Shown here in pieces: positions 46,601 through 59,184 of a DNA stretch of 64,000 nt. The notes under the pieces were generated by a model. It had not been told where the DNA came from. It did not search any database and saw nothing but the letters and a program-made list of their open reading frames with translations. How positions within the stretch are numbered: position 1 is the first letter of the stretch; the number at the start of each line of letters is the position of its first letter. Source of the stretch: Icerya purchasi. Lineage: Eukaryota > Arthropoda > Insecta > Hemiptera > Monophlebidae. Location of the stretch: positions 152,743,774-152,807,773 of the forward strand of contig CM077115.1 of assembly GCA_039619475.1 (NCBI GenBank). Direction: 5' to 3'. The position numbers and the translations under genes are program-made.

Positions 46601-46799
46601 TTGTGTGTATAATTTGTTTTATTAAAAAAATTTTTGTATCAATATTATTGAATTCAGTTTGCATTAAACCGACGAAATAATGACTCCAGTAAAAGAAAGT
46701 TAATTGATACAGAAACTGGTACTAATTTCTTATTTATTTATTTTTTATTTATTTGGGTTTGTCAGCAAGGTCATTAGCTCAAGAAATGAAAGTAAATAA

Positions 46800-47030
46800 A
46801 ATCAGATTTTCATGCGACGTGAAACATTCAACAAGAATGTATCAAGCGCTTGGACGACAGAAGCAGAAGGAAGGGAAATAATAAATGCAGCGCAATAGGG
46901 AGTAGGAACATTGCTTGATAAGAGAGAGGAGTACAAGGAAGATTGTTCAAATGAGAATGATGAGTATTTGAACACTATGTGATCGTGATCACATACGAAG
47001 TGGCTGTTAGGAGAATGTAAAGAGAACAAT
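46800..47030 (-). mobile_element. I-group LINE C-terminal fragment
   Basis: The minus-strand frame reads CDHDHIVFKYSSFSFEQSSLYSSLLSSNVPTPYCAAFIISLPSASVV, the same block as at 1 kb and 31 kb with the last cysteine changed. The flanks contain no more of the element. Confidence 0.6.
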
Positions 47031-47229
47031 ATGGAGATGGCGCGAGAGAGAATCGAAAAAGTGATGAAGGAAGAAAGCTGTGCTCAAAAATATCACAGAT
47101 AAGACCAATGGTGATATTCACTGTATTTTTATCGTTATCTGTTTATTGGATATACGCCATATTTTTTTTTGTTTATTTTTTAAGCGATCTGTATGTAATC
47201 GAATTTTCAAAAAGCAATAGTAATTTAAT

Positions 47230-47425
47230 GGTTGCAACCTTATGGGAGAAGTACCCCTTCCGCTCAACTGATTCTAACCAAAAACGGAAGTGTACAACTA
47301 CATACTAAGATACTCCTACCCACAAAATTTCAACCTTCTGCGACCAGCCGTTTTTGAGTTTTGCGTGATAAACACATACATACGTACAGAGTCGATAAAA
47401 AAACCGACTTAAAATGGATCCAGGG
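47230..47425 (+). repeat. Interspersed repeat R, copy 2
   Basis: ccgtttttgagttttgcgtgataaac followed by aaaccgacttaaaatgga corresponds to the minus strand of 43680-43925. Confidence 0.45.
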
Positions 47426-47429
47426 GTGG

Positions 47430-50400
47430 TTAAAATGGATATTTTTGTTTAAACTTGAGATTCAAAATATTTCGGAAATACAGTACTTTTTTCCCTCCAT
47501 ATAAGGAAGTGATCAGGAATGGTCAAAATAGATATATCCGTTGAAATATGGCATTAAACATTTTTCGCAATTACTATACTTCCTTTACTTCGTATAAGAA
47601 AGTAAAAACTGTTGAATTAGTCAAGCGATTTTTTACTGTCAAGTCCACTCCATTCTTTTAATATTGCTATATTATTTTTTCTGTTTGTTGAATTTTCCCG
47701 ATACCGTAATGTCTGCTAAAAAGAAAGTTCATGCTTCTCTAGAAAGCACGCAACTTTTATCATGCGGCTAAGAAATTTTCTATTCTGTTTTACATTCTCA
47801 TTGGATGCCTGAACTGATGAATTGTTCGCTTAAACACAATATTCGGCACTAGTGTTTCTAAATAAGTTGTTTTAAGGAAATAACTTGGTTTACAGTTCTT
47901 CTGTGCTTCTTCATGCAGATTATTCAGATCATCAAAGCCGTCTACATTACATAGATTTTTGTCTTTGTTCTATAAAAGATAAGTCCAACCACAACCGCCT
48001 AATCATGTGATTGTTGCGTATAAATATTCATTTGAAAGCGGCAAACATTTTAGAAGTCCGTGATTTAATTTCCTAAACTAGGCGTTGGCCTATCATTTCG
48101 AATATTCATTTTTTTGTGAAAACGTAATGAATTAAAACTAATCAGTAGAAGTTTTTCAATAGCCCGACTGCTGGTAGCCTCGATTTTGGAAGTGTTTGCG
48201 TGTGAATAGACTGGTATATGAGTATTTGTCGGAAATGAAGGTAAACGAGCCGGGATCTGTTAATAAACATTATATAAAAAAGGATCAAACAAAACCTACA
48301 GCAAATACCACACTATATACATACACACACACACATACACGCACTTATGTGTATAAAAATCGCGTTGTATGATCGGTATACGTGACCTTGAAGAGATTCG
48401 GCCTATCTCGTCCAGACTGAACATGTACACGAGTATTTTTTCTTCACTCTCGATACTCGCTACTTTGGAATCTCGTGGGTAAAAACTCACGCAAATGAGA
48501 CTGTTACGTGATCTTGAAAACGCCACAGTCTGGCGCTTGGAAATCGAATGTACACGTACGTAACCTTTTTCTATCATCGATGGCACAGACCGTTAAAAAA
48601 AAAGAACAACTCTAGATAGTAGTAATGTGAACTAGTAAGCTTTTAGCTATTTCTATAACCCGTTCTGGCAGCGTCGTTAAGTTAGTCCCATGACGGAATT
48701 TTAAAATCAAATTTAACTAAACAAATTGTGCTGATAATAAATGAAATAGTGCCGCGCCATAAAAAGAAATTTGTTTTAAGGATATTATTTGAAAAAGATT
48801 CTCTACATTTTCGGATTTCTCGGAAATCCATTTTATTTGAAGATTTTTATTGTTTCATGTCGAATTGTTGTGTCAGTAACGTACTTCTAGTTTCTCTGGA
48901 TCATTCAATTTACCCAAAAATGTCGCTGATCCATCAAAATTTTTTTTTCGGTAATAAGTTTTTATAAAGTAACATGCAGGTAGATTATCAATAACAGCCT
49001 CCTTACCATGAAATTAAAATGTGATTATTAAGATTTAGCTGTATTGTAAACGGCACCGTGTTTTGATAATAGTTTTATTTATATATGTTGCATGTATTTT
49101 GTCGGTATTGTTTGTTTCTGTAATTTTGTGTACCTAGTTGTTTTATTTATTTGAGAGATTTTTTATGTAAATTTAAATAATCTGTTATTGTTACTATTTC
49201 CTCTTTTTATTTTTTCCCGGCGTTAATAATGTACGGGTCCAATAAGCGCAGCCTGTGTACAAATCACGGCCAAGTTTTTTTCTACACAACATAATAAAGA
49301 TATATGTATAACTAGTATTAGATCAGTTTTAAGATAACGTAAAAGATGAATTTCTTTCAACTGTTAAAGTTGGAGTTAGAAAATGAAGAAAAAGTATTTT
49401 TATTATAACTATATATTTTATAGATCTATACCATCAACAGAGTTCTGTTTTTACAAACAATCTGACGAACGATCAGTTCACATATACTGCTCAGATGCGC
49501 GTAGTTCGGTATTAAACAAACTGGAAGAGTTTCTATCAAACGAGTCCTTAGCCATAACTGGAAAATAATTGAAAACAAAATATATACTGGCAAAAAAAAG
49601 GAATGACTTTTCTTTTGAGCAATTACTACTCCGGATTTTAGCTTTACTAATCAGCAGAACGGTTTATGTAAACAACGAATAATATTCATGAACTAATTTT
49701 GTTGTTTTTAATGCCACTAATTATTAACTGTGCGTCATTCTATACATCCCTTATTAATAAATTACGTAACACCTATTTGTTTCACACAGGTAGCCGATGA
49801 AATTATTTGTCACTTTATTTAAAAATAGATATTCATTATTACTTTTATGCTTCTTTGTAATGTTATATATTTTTAAAGTAAAACATAAATTTAGGTTACG
49901 GTAGCAACTGGAAGTAAAGTTATTTATCGGCGGAGCTGTTTCAATAATTCTATTGTAAATTTTTTTTCTTCTAATTTTTTCTGAGTAAAGGTTCTCGATT
50001 TATAAAGGCCCCCTCGAAAAAAAAAAAAAAAAACCTTTATTTCCACTACCTTTTTAAAAATTATTTCATTACTAATATTAATAGTTGTATTTTTTTTAAA
50101 TTCTACTATCCTAAAGTCATAATTTAGTACAAGAGGTTTTTTTAACGACCTGCAAAAACTAGATTTGCATAAACTATTATGTACAAAAACATTAAAATAT
50201 TTGTACTCTCCGTTCTTTATGTTCTACATTTTAACAATTGCATAATCTAATAATAAATAACCAGTTTACCAACAACACAGTTTTTAATAAATAAATAAAT
50301 AAATAAATAAAGTTCATTTGGACTGGATTCAACTGTAATATACAAATATATAAATAAGTATGTATTTGCGGAGTACTCCAATAGTGAATAGAAAACTTAA

Positions 50401-50470
50401 ACCTACATGTTTTAAATGGTTATGAAATGGCGATATGTATTTCATTGAATAAACTGAATATAGATGTTCT
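47430..50470. other. Gene-free AT-rich stretch
   Basis: A CA microsatellite lies near 48317-48336. Otherwise no supported feature. Confidence 0.4.
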
Positions 50471-50480
50471 ATTGTTTTCA

Positions 50481-51033
50481 TCAAACTTTTCTGTTCGTAA
50501 AACATTTTGATTTGGCAATATATTCACAATCGCTAAAATTGATTAGGGTATTAGCTTTTTTTTTTTTTAATATAAACACTAGCAATCCGTTTGAAATTAA
50601 TAATTTAGACACATTTTTCCTTCCGTTTTCACGAAGATGTCTCTTTACGCTACTTTTACACACTTTAAAATTCCCTCGATGTTCACGAGGAATTATTACC
50701 CTTTGCTCATTAGTTGGTTTATTCTGCAATTTTCCGATGATTTCTGAATTATAAACTTTGCATTTGCCGTAGGAATTTAAGAAACATCCAGTTTCATATA
50801 TTTTCGCTCTTTTAAATATTAACGTACACCAATTTTGTGTAATCCTAAAAGTACGATGCAATCACATTAATCGTCCATTGACCCGCTGCTATCACATAAT
50901 ACAATTTTCCATCCCTATAAATCTGTTCTTTACTTGTGAGGATAACGTTTGGAAATTTAATTGAATTATTTAAGTTATTTTCACTATCTACAGAAAAATA
51001 TGTACAATCCGATTCAGCTGAAGATTCTGGCAC
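50481..51033 (-). other. Two adjoining open frames of unknown nature
   Basis: The minus-strand frames at 50845-51033 (SIKFPNVILTSKEQIYRDGKLYYVIAAGQW) and 50481-50861 (YETGCFLNSYGKCKVYNSEIIG...VIIPREHRGNFKV) overlap slightly. The spacing of aromatic residues, cysteines and a late histidine is loosely like a FLYWCH-type zinc finger as found in Mutator-like elements, but no complete motif is present. I do not assign a function. Confidence 0.25.
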
Positions 51034-51358
51034 GTCATTAATCTTTCAAGTCAGGTACTGTAAATCTCGAAAGTTATGTTTATTTTTTAGTATAATAGTG
51101 TACAGGTATTTAGGAGAAAACGTTTTTTCTGTTTTTTTTTTTTTTTTAAATTATTTCCCAAACTGGATTAGACGGAGGATAAATTTTTCCATTAGTAGAG
51201 TGTAAACGGCATTTAGAACTTTCAAAAATTGGTAATAAAGATTTTACGTCCTGAGAACAAGGTCTCGGCATATTTAAAAAATAAAACGGAAGGGTTAAAA
51301 AAAAAAAAAATATATATGTATATATTATAGCGATTGAAAGTATGATTTAAAAGAAAAA

Positions 51359-51365
51359 ATGCACG

Positions 51366-51443
<78 letters not shown>

Positions 51444-53884
51444 GGCATCTAGAAGAAGGCAGATCTGTGGTAGCTGTGTATTTCGATATAAGGGAAGCTT
51501 TCGATACGGTAAATCACCAAATTTTACTAAAGAAATTATACGCCTGTGGTTTTCGGGGTAATATTTATAACTGGTTCAGAACATACTTAACTAGTAGGAA
51601 AAATGTAACTAAAATTAATGGTGTCTTTAGCGACAGTACTATACAGGAAACTGGGGTTCCTCAGGGTAGTATCTTAGGTCCTTATCTATTTCTGGTATAT
51701 ATAAACGATCTGTGTAATTTGTCTGTAAATGGAAAAATATTTACCTATGCTGGCGATACTGCACTAGTGCTGAATTCCCGCTTCCCAGAAAAATTACATT
51801 CACCCATGCAAGAAGATATACAAAAAATCTGTACATGATTACAACATAACAAATTATCCCTAAATGAAAATAAGACTAAATTTATGATTTACAGTTATCA
51901 GGATCAAGGGCTTTGGGACAGATTTTGTATTTCTTACGGTGGTAACATTTCAATTGAAAGGGTTTATGAAATCAAATATTTAGGTTTAATGCTGGACAGC
52001 AAACTCGCGTGGAATAAACATACCATATACTTGGCAAAAAAACTAAGAAGACTAAATTACATCTTTTACTACCTACGTGACTATTTCACAGCTCAGCATT
52101 TACGCAGATTATATTTAGGCCTAAATCAGCCAGTACTTGGATATGGAATCATACATTGGGGAGGTGCAGCAGTAACTCATATAAGTCCCGTCGAAATATT
52201 ACAGAGAGCAGTGAAACGGACCATTGATCCGTCACCAAATAATGCTATTTTATCAGTCACAGAGTTATACACTTCACAAATACTAAATTTCGTTTTTAAA
52301 TATAAGGATAGATTCAATATTTCAGTTGCCCATGGGAAAACAAGGTCTGCAAATGTAGAAATTGCCCCTGTTCCAGACTTTCGAAAATTTCACACACGTA
52401 TACAAGCAGTTTATAAAGGGTCTATTATTTTCAACTCTTTACCGTCCAGCTTAAAAGTACATTTATTAAATTATAAAAAGAGACACAAACACTTACTTCA
52501 ATACATCACGGGTAATGGGACTCAATAAATGTTGTTATCGCAGATATGATAAACCCTTTCTTATACTCCGGCATTAATTACAATCTTCATTTTCATTCTG
52601 AGTATTTGTTTATTACTGTTGTTAAGTGTCGTTGTTATTTACTCTCATTGCTGTTACTTATTACTATTACTATTACTATTACTATTACTATTACTATTAC
52701 TATTACTATTACTATTATTTAATATAACTATCATAAATATTATAATTGTATATATGGGTCATGTAGTTTCTTCAGCACAATTGAATCGTTATGTTTCTAA
52801 TCTTTCAAACCTGATTCTGTTGATAATAATTATTACGATAACCATTATTAGTAAATATGTCTATGCCACCTGCATGATTATTATTGTTACTGGTTTTATC
52901 CTCATTTTTATTACTGTATTATTAATATTATTACCATTATTATTTTTAAAGATGTCAAGTGAAATTTTCTTAGTCAAATATATCTGCCGGAATGTTTCGT
53001 AAATTGAGACTGCTTCTCCAAAATATGCTGGGGGTTATATGGATGACTGCAGGCTACATTAATACATGTTTTCTCAAATGACATCTCATTTAGGCCCCTT
53101 TGTTAAACGAGACTGTAGCATTTAATATAAATACTTATAAATTTAATGTGTTATCATTTAAGTACCAGCTTCTATAAATACTACTCAATAGGTTACATTA
53201 CTCTTACTATTACGTTATATTTACATATTTTATATATTTCATATTTAGTTATCTTATTTATATTTTTATTCCATTTAGTTCATTATTTCATTTATTTCCT
53301 TTATCTATTTACGTATATCTTTACATTTTATTCATTTACCTAGCTTTATATTTATTTTATTTCGGTTATTACATTTGCAGTACACGTTAGAGTTGAAATA
53401 TTGTGGGAATATGTTGAGCTTGGCTGGTGATAGGTTATATAAATAATTTATATACTTAAATTGTAGATTTAATTTTCAGATAAATTCAATTTTGTTAGTT
53501 TTTAAAATAGCATTATTTTTTTATTTTTTATTTAATCATTTATATACTTTTCTCCTGTTTTCAACATATTTATACAAACAATTTTTATTTTGTTTCAATT
53601 CAACGTATTATATATTTTTATCATTACTTCATTTAATTTCATGCATTTATCGCTATATTTCGCACTTCATTTGTAATACGTATATGTTATTTTTAGTATT
53701 TATTATTATCTCATTTATTTCATGCTTTTATCGCTATATTCGCACTTCATTGTAATTCGAAGATATTATGTTTAATTTTACTTTTGTTTTTCACTATTCG
53801 CGCTACTTAGCCCATTTGTGAAATTTTGTAATAATAATAATAATAATAATAAATAAATTGAAATTGAAATTGAAAAAAAAAAAT
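51359..53884 (+). mobile_element. 5'-truncated CR1/Jockey-type LINE
   Basis: The RT begins mid-domain right after a TTA microsatellite (51369-51442): AVYFDIREAFDTVNHQILLKKL, ETGVPQGSILGPYLFLVYINDL, a catalytic box reading TYAGDTALVL, a stop at 51836-51838, then NKLSLNENKTKFM, YEIKYLGLMLDSKLAWNKH and the C-terminal region ending at the stop after YITGNGTQ (52528). A long AT-rich 3' untranslated region follows, with a TACTAT microsatellite at 52655-52717. It ends in AAT repeats and ttgaaattgaaattga plus an A-run (53829-53882). The box should be F/YADD; the first aspartate is replaced by glycine. Confidence 0.75.
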
Positions 53885-54600
53885 TGACATTAGAAAGTAC
53901 AGGCGCCGGCTGCTCAAACGGGCCATACGCGCCCGAGGAACGGAAGGGACACTAAATTGAATTTAGGAGGTTAAGGGAATGAAGGAATTGGAACGCACTG
54001 CGGATATGACACAGAGAATCAGCTAGGAGTTGTGGTAAAGGAGGGGGGGGGGCATGCTGAGCTCTAAGTGCTATAAGGGAATGACAAGATGTTAGTAAAT
54101 GGGGAATGGAAAGCTGTGTTCTCTGGCAAAAGGGACAAAGAGGAGGATCGGTGCGCTGTAGGAGACACGAATGGGTCAGGCGGGAGTGGGAAATCCTAAG
54201 TCTAGTAAGAATAATATTTTTCTTCCTTGAACGGAATGGAAGGAGGATCTGAGATAGAGGATCAGGTTTAACAAGGAAACGGTTTTTTTTGTTGACTAGA
54301 ATTCCATACTTGTTCCCAGGATTTAATTATAAGGGATTTCAAGAAGGATTTCATATCGCTGGTAGAAGAGAAGTACGAGGATATGGATGGAAGCAGAGGA
54401 GGCCTCCCTAGCAGCTCGATCGATGGCCTCGTTACCAGGGAAACCAATATGGCTGAGGATCCACACGAAAGATAGAAATTTGGGATCGAATTGTACAGTT
54501 CCCGTAGAAAGTAATAAAATATTTAAAAATAACCTCTGCTTATAATATGATCGATAAACAGGCACCGGAACAAAACTCAAATGAATATCCTAATTTTTTA
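53885..54600 (-). mobile_element. LINE 3' fragment, RNase H end (tail to tail with previous)
   Basis: On the minus strand: WILSHIGFPGNEAIDRAAREAS (RNase H end) at 54400-54465, then LTRLRISHSRLTHSCLLQR and CPFCQRTQLSIPHLLTSCH between 54050 and 54210. Its 3' end abuts the A-tail of the plus-strand LINE at 53884. Confidence 0.65.
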
Positions 54601-54799
54601 TTCGTGACGTTTTTATTTATTCGCACATCTCTACGGTATCCGTACAAGAATCGAACATCACCAATAACGTTAAAATGATTACATGTAAATATTCCTTTTA
54701 TTTTTTTTTTCTGTTCCACAAACGAAGCAAATATTTTTTCGAACACTAGCTAAAAGGTACACATCTTCGAGCGACAGCTGAAAAAAAAAAAAAAATTTA

Positions 54800-55670
54800 T
54801 AATACACTCGTCAAAAGGATGAAACGTTCCAAACTCATCTTTACGTTGCTGACAGATGAACGAATGTGTGATTTTAATTACACTGAAAAAACTTATCTAG
54901 ACACATGAACCGTACTTATTAAGCAAGTCAACCCACAGCGACTTAAAGAGTCATCAAACTGAAAAAAATTAGATGTCCGAATAGTTCTAAAAAAAAATCG
55001 TATGCGCTTACGTATTAAATGACAAATAATAGTAATTAACCGATTATTTTTATTATCAGCGCAATTCGGTACAAAATGATTGTTATCTACGTATATAATC
55101 ACTTTTTAAAAATTCTCAAAATTTTTGGCGGGTTAATGTCAAGTTAGCCACCCAGATCAATTTTTACTAACATTACGTGTTAGAGTGCGACACAAAATTT
55201 TTTATTATCAGCACGATTCGGCACAAAATGAGCACAATTTGTTTAGTTAAATCTGCTTTTAAAATTCTGTCATGGGAGAAAGTTCTGGCAAATGTTCGTT
55301 TATGTAGTGTTTATTTCGTTTTCTAGTAATTTTTAATTACGGAATTTGAATTTACATTTGTTTGCTCTGTTGATCATGTATGTGTATGGATGTGTGTATT
55401 GCAGTCAAAAATTTAAGAAAAAATACAAACTCTTTATGGAATGGGAGATTTTTTAAAACAAACGTAAATGGTGTACACACGAATGCAGTGCGACCCAAAA
55501 AAAATTACATAAATTAATGAAAAAATATTTTGACAATTAATGGGGGGTTGTATGAAAAGAAAAACCAAAATAATTTTTAATGGTGAAACGTAAACGAATA
55601 CATAATGAAGTTGAGTTTCCGCTTTAACTTCAATACAGATAAAATAAAGTGTAAACGTTAAAATAAAACA
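54800..55670. other. Gene-free stretch
   Basis: Short similar motifs (cgattcggcacaaaatga near 55210 and gcaattcggtacaaaatga near 55062) hint at an old duplicated segment. No gene. Confidence 0.35.
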
Positions 55671-55679
55671 AAAAAATTT

Positions 55680-55903
55680 GAGGACCGAAGTAGTCAATAA
55701 ATGCGAGACTAGGAAGTCTGATAATCCGAACAGCGAAAGGTACTCCAGACCGGTAATCCGAACACCGAACTGCGTGCAGAGGGCAGAAAGTAGCCTAAGT
55801 AACCCAATTTCTTGCTCGGACGCTGAAAATTCACCCAAGTTACTCCAAAATTCCCCCAACGTGCGGTTCCCCTGCATTTCCGATAAACCGAACCTATTAT
55901 AAA
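55680..55903. repeat. Possible pogo/Tigger-type MITE relic
   Basis: Repeated aatccgaacaccgaac-like words (gataatccgaacagcg, gtaatccgaacaccgaac, gataaaccgaacc) resemble ends of pogo-type MITEs. No complete pair of termini was found. Confidence 0.35.
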
Positions 55904-56370
55904 ATACAGTAGACCTTTAACATTTTCAACGCTCGCGAATTAGCTTTTAATCCACTCAAAGTAGACAAAAAAAATCGGTTGGTGAGTTTACAATAATTCG
56001 CATAGAGCTGAAAATTAGTGCAGGCCTTAGGCAAACTATTACAAATGAAATATCAAAAATTTCCACCGATCCCGTGTGTGCTAAAAAAAATTTATTTAAA
56101 GTCAAAGGTCAAAAATATTAGCTTTTTTGTATTTTTCTGGTAAATAGCAAGTGTTATCATAGTAATAGATCCAATAAAATGTGTAGATTATGCAATTATC
56201 AACAAAATTTGTTCTTATACTTTTTTTCCTACGAATGGTGGTGCATTCCTGTGATATCGCCATTTGAAACATCAAAAATAATAATATGCACGCTTATACC
56301 GCCTATATACATACATCATCGGACAAATAATGTATGTAAAAATAGTGGTTTGTGTAACTTGTACATATAA

Positions 56371-56571
56371 ATTATTCAACTTGGAGAATATAAACTTGAA
56401 AGAAACTCAGCTCCTAATTTCATTTGCCCGTATAACCTTGAGCAACATCAGTCTGCTACTCTATTGTTTGAGTATTTTTATATCAATGAGGAGACAACCG
56501 AAACATCTTTATTAGAACAATTTACAGATATCCAGCAAGAAGAAAAAGAAGAAGCGGAAAAAAATGAATAA
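56371..56571 (+). CDS. Unidentified small frame in the pogo-type element
   Basis: Open from after the stop at 56368-56370 to the TAA at 56569-56571: EYKLERNSAPNFICPYNLEQ, then QSATLLFEYFYINEETTETSLLEQFTDIQQ and an acidic, lysine-rich end. Non-repetitive composition and an acidic tail suggest former coding sequence, possibly a transposase C-terminus, but no family could be named. Confidence 0.3.
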   Translation: MIQLGEYKLERNSAPNFICPYNLEQHQSATLLFEYFYINEETTETSLLEQFTDIQQEEKEEAEKNE

Positions 56572-57125
56572 GACGTTATTGTTGAAATTTGAAGATTATC
56601 AATCAGACTAAATTTTTCTCCAAATCAACAGTAACTCACAGGCCACTTTAATTATTTACAGTAGTATCATTTTTTAATTAATAGAATATTATTTGATAAA
56701 ACTGAATCACGATAGATCGTGGTATATGCCTACCGGGAAAACCGCATTAAAAAAAATGCGCCAAGTACACTACCTCATAGATGGTGCGGAAATGTGTGCA
56801 TATTATGTTGAATACGACTTTTTTAGATTTTAGAATCGCGATATCTCAGGAATATTTGTAGGGAAAAAGTATTAGAACAAATTTGATAGATAATTGCATA
56901 ATGTGCAATTTGTATCTGATCCATTTTTATGATAACACTTACCGTTTATTAGAAAAATGCAAAAAAAACTAATATTTTCGACCTTTGACTTTAAATAAAT
57001 TTTTTTTAGCACACACGGGATCGGTGGAAATTTTTGATATTTCATTTGTAATATAATAAAACAAACTTTAATAACAAACAATAAGGGTAAATAATTTATA
57101 ACAATAAATTAGATAAATACCTTAA

Positions 57126-57162
57126 TTAGAAACGTTTTCGGGCATAACCCATCATCAGCTAA
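57126..57162 (-). ncRNA. Hammerhead-ribozyme-like motif, left arm of large PLE
   Basis: Same sequence as the motif at 59350-59386, in inverted position. Confidence 0.65.
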
Positions 57163-57327
57163 AACTAACTTAGTGGAAACTTAAAACACACTAGAGTGAA
57201 TATATGGAATACATGTGTATATATAGTAGATACATAGGAGGAACAAAACATAGAAGGTATAAAATCAATATAGTGAAATTAATAATACTTAATACAAAAT
57301 GTAAAATGAAGTAGGACGAGCCTAAAG

Positions 57328-58299
57328 TTAAATTTTTATATTATAAAGTGGATTATTATTATTTGGTAATTGGTCATTTAAAATATTATCTTTATATTTA
57401 TTTATATAATAATTTTCAGCAATGTTCATAATATTTCCTTTACCATAAGTGGCCAGGACAGTTACAGTATTTTCTAATGAATTTGGTTTATGTTTATTTT
57501 TAATTAAATGTTCAGCATATGTTGATTTATCTATTTCATTATTATTAAATGATTTTATGTGTTCTTTATATCTACAATTAATTTTACACCCTGTTTGACT
57601 AATGTATGATTTCTCACAATCAGTGCAATTTATTTTATATATACCACTATTTTTGTAAATATTATTATTTTTTAAATTTAAAGTGTTTATTTTATATCTT
57701 AAATTATTTTTAGTTTCGAATGCTACATTTAAACCCTGTTTTTTAAATAAGTTGGTTAATTTATATATGTTATTGTTTATAAATGTGAATGTTATCCATC
57801 CTTTATTGTTAGTGGCATTATTGTTTCTTAATTTTTGTATATATTTTGATTTAGATTTTATTTTGTGAATTAATTTATCTATTATTTGTTCGTCATAACC
57901 GTTATTTCTTGCCAAAGTCTTTAATATATTAATTTCTATTTGTTTTTTATTTATATTCATGGGTGTAGTTAATAATCTATTTATTGCAGTCATGAAGTAA
58001 GCATATTTATGTTGGTTTGGGTGATTTGATGTTTTATGAATTATATTATCAGTGGTGGTTTGTTTTCTATAAATATTATATGTTAACTTATCCTTTGATT
58101 TTATTATTGTTATATCTAAGAAATTTATTTTGTTATTTTCTTCTTTTTCCATGGTATAATGAATATTTTTGTGAATTTTATTTAAATCGTTTAGAATGTC
58201 ATTTTCAGTATTATTATTATTTTCATCAAAAATTAGTAATGTATCATCTACATATCTGATATAATATTTAATGTTATATTTTTGTATTATCTTTTCCAT
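57328..58299 (-). pseudogene. PLE ORF, left arm: RT end plus GIY-YIG endonuclease (damaged)
   Basis: A 323-codon frame. Residues 15-25 are the RT catalytic region (IRYVDDTLLIF), followed by the RT thumb and a lysine/asparagine-rich linker. The GIY-YIG nuclease starts at GIYKINCTDCEKSYIS (219-234), with the CTDC cysteine pair typical of PLEs, and the conserved glutamate is in NIAENYYINKYKD (Glu295). The second half-motif reads YIS rather than YIG, and the following TGR is TGC, so the catalytic arginine position is lost. It is 5'-truncated within the RT (the N-terminal RT blocks are absent), so the ATG at 58297-58299 is probably just an internal Met. Stop at 57328-57330. Confidence 0.85.
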
Positions 58300-58305
58300 G
58301 TATCT

Positions 58306-59184
58306 GAAAATGACATTCTAAACGACTTAAATAAAATTCACAAAAATATTCATTATACTATGGAAAAAGAAGAAAATAACAAAATAAATTTCTTAGATAT
58401 AACAATAATAAAATCAAAGGATGGATTAACATATAATATTTATAGAAAACAAACCACCACTGATAATATAATTCATAAAACATCAAATCACCCAAACCAA
58501 CATAAATATGCTTACTTCATGACTGCAATAAATAGATTATTAACTACACCCATGAATATAAATAAAAAACAAATAGAAATTAATATATTAAAGACTTTGG
58601 CAAGAAATAACGGTTATGACGAACAAATAATAGATAAATTAATTCACAAAATAAAATCTAAATCAAAATATATACAAAAATTAAGAAACAATAATGCCAC
58701 TAACAATAAAGGATGGATAACATTCACATTTATAAACAATAACATATATAAATTAACCAACTTATTTAAAAAACAGGGTTTAAATGTAGCATTCGAAACT
58801 AAAAATAATTTAAGATATAAAATAAACACTTTAAATTTAAAAAATAATAATATTTACAAAAATAGTGGTATATATAAAATAAATTGTACTGATTGTGAGA
58901 AATCATACATTGGTCAAACAGGGCGAAAAATCAATTGCAGATATAAAGAACATATAAAAGCATTTAATAATAATGAAATAGAAAAATCAACCTATGCAGA
59001 ACATCTAATTAAAAATAAACATAAAACTAATTCAATAGAAAATACTGTAACCATCCTGGCCACTTATCACAAAGGTAATAATATGAACATTGCAGAAAAT
59101 TATTATATAAATAAATATAAAGATAATATTTTAAATGACCAATTACCAAATAATAATAATCCACTTTATAATATAAAAATTTAA
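58306..59184 (+). pseudogene. PLE ORF, right arm: linker plus intact GIY-YIG endonuclease
   Basis: This copy starts at ENDILNDLNK, about 32 residues later than the left arm, so it lacks YVDD. The GIY-YIG domain is intact in sequence: GIYKINCTDCEKSYIGQTGRKINCRYKEH, and the glutamate in NIAENYYINKYKD. From residue KDG to YI the protein is identical to the left arm over about 160 residues, and then nine differences fall within about 60 residues. In PLEs this endonuclease nicks target DNA for reverse transcription. Truncated at the 5' side; not expected to be autonomous. Confidence 0.85.

Noticed and set aside
51359..51450. Poly-isoleucine protein start
   Set aside because: It is a translated TTA microsatellite in front of a truncated RT; the ATG is fortuitous.
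52619..53002. Leucine-rich open frame in 52.6-53.0 kb
   Set aside because: Translation of a TACTAT microsatellite and AT-rich LINE 3' untranslated region.
57683..57868. Mirror-image frames opposite the PLE ORFs (also 58017-58259 and 58644-58829)
   Set aside because: Antisense shadows of the PLE coding arms; identical in both arms only because the arms are identical.
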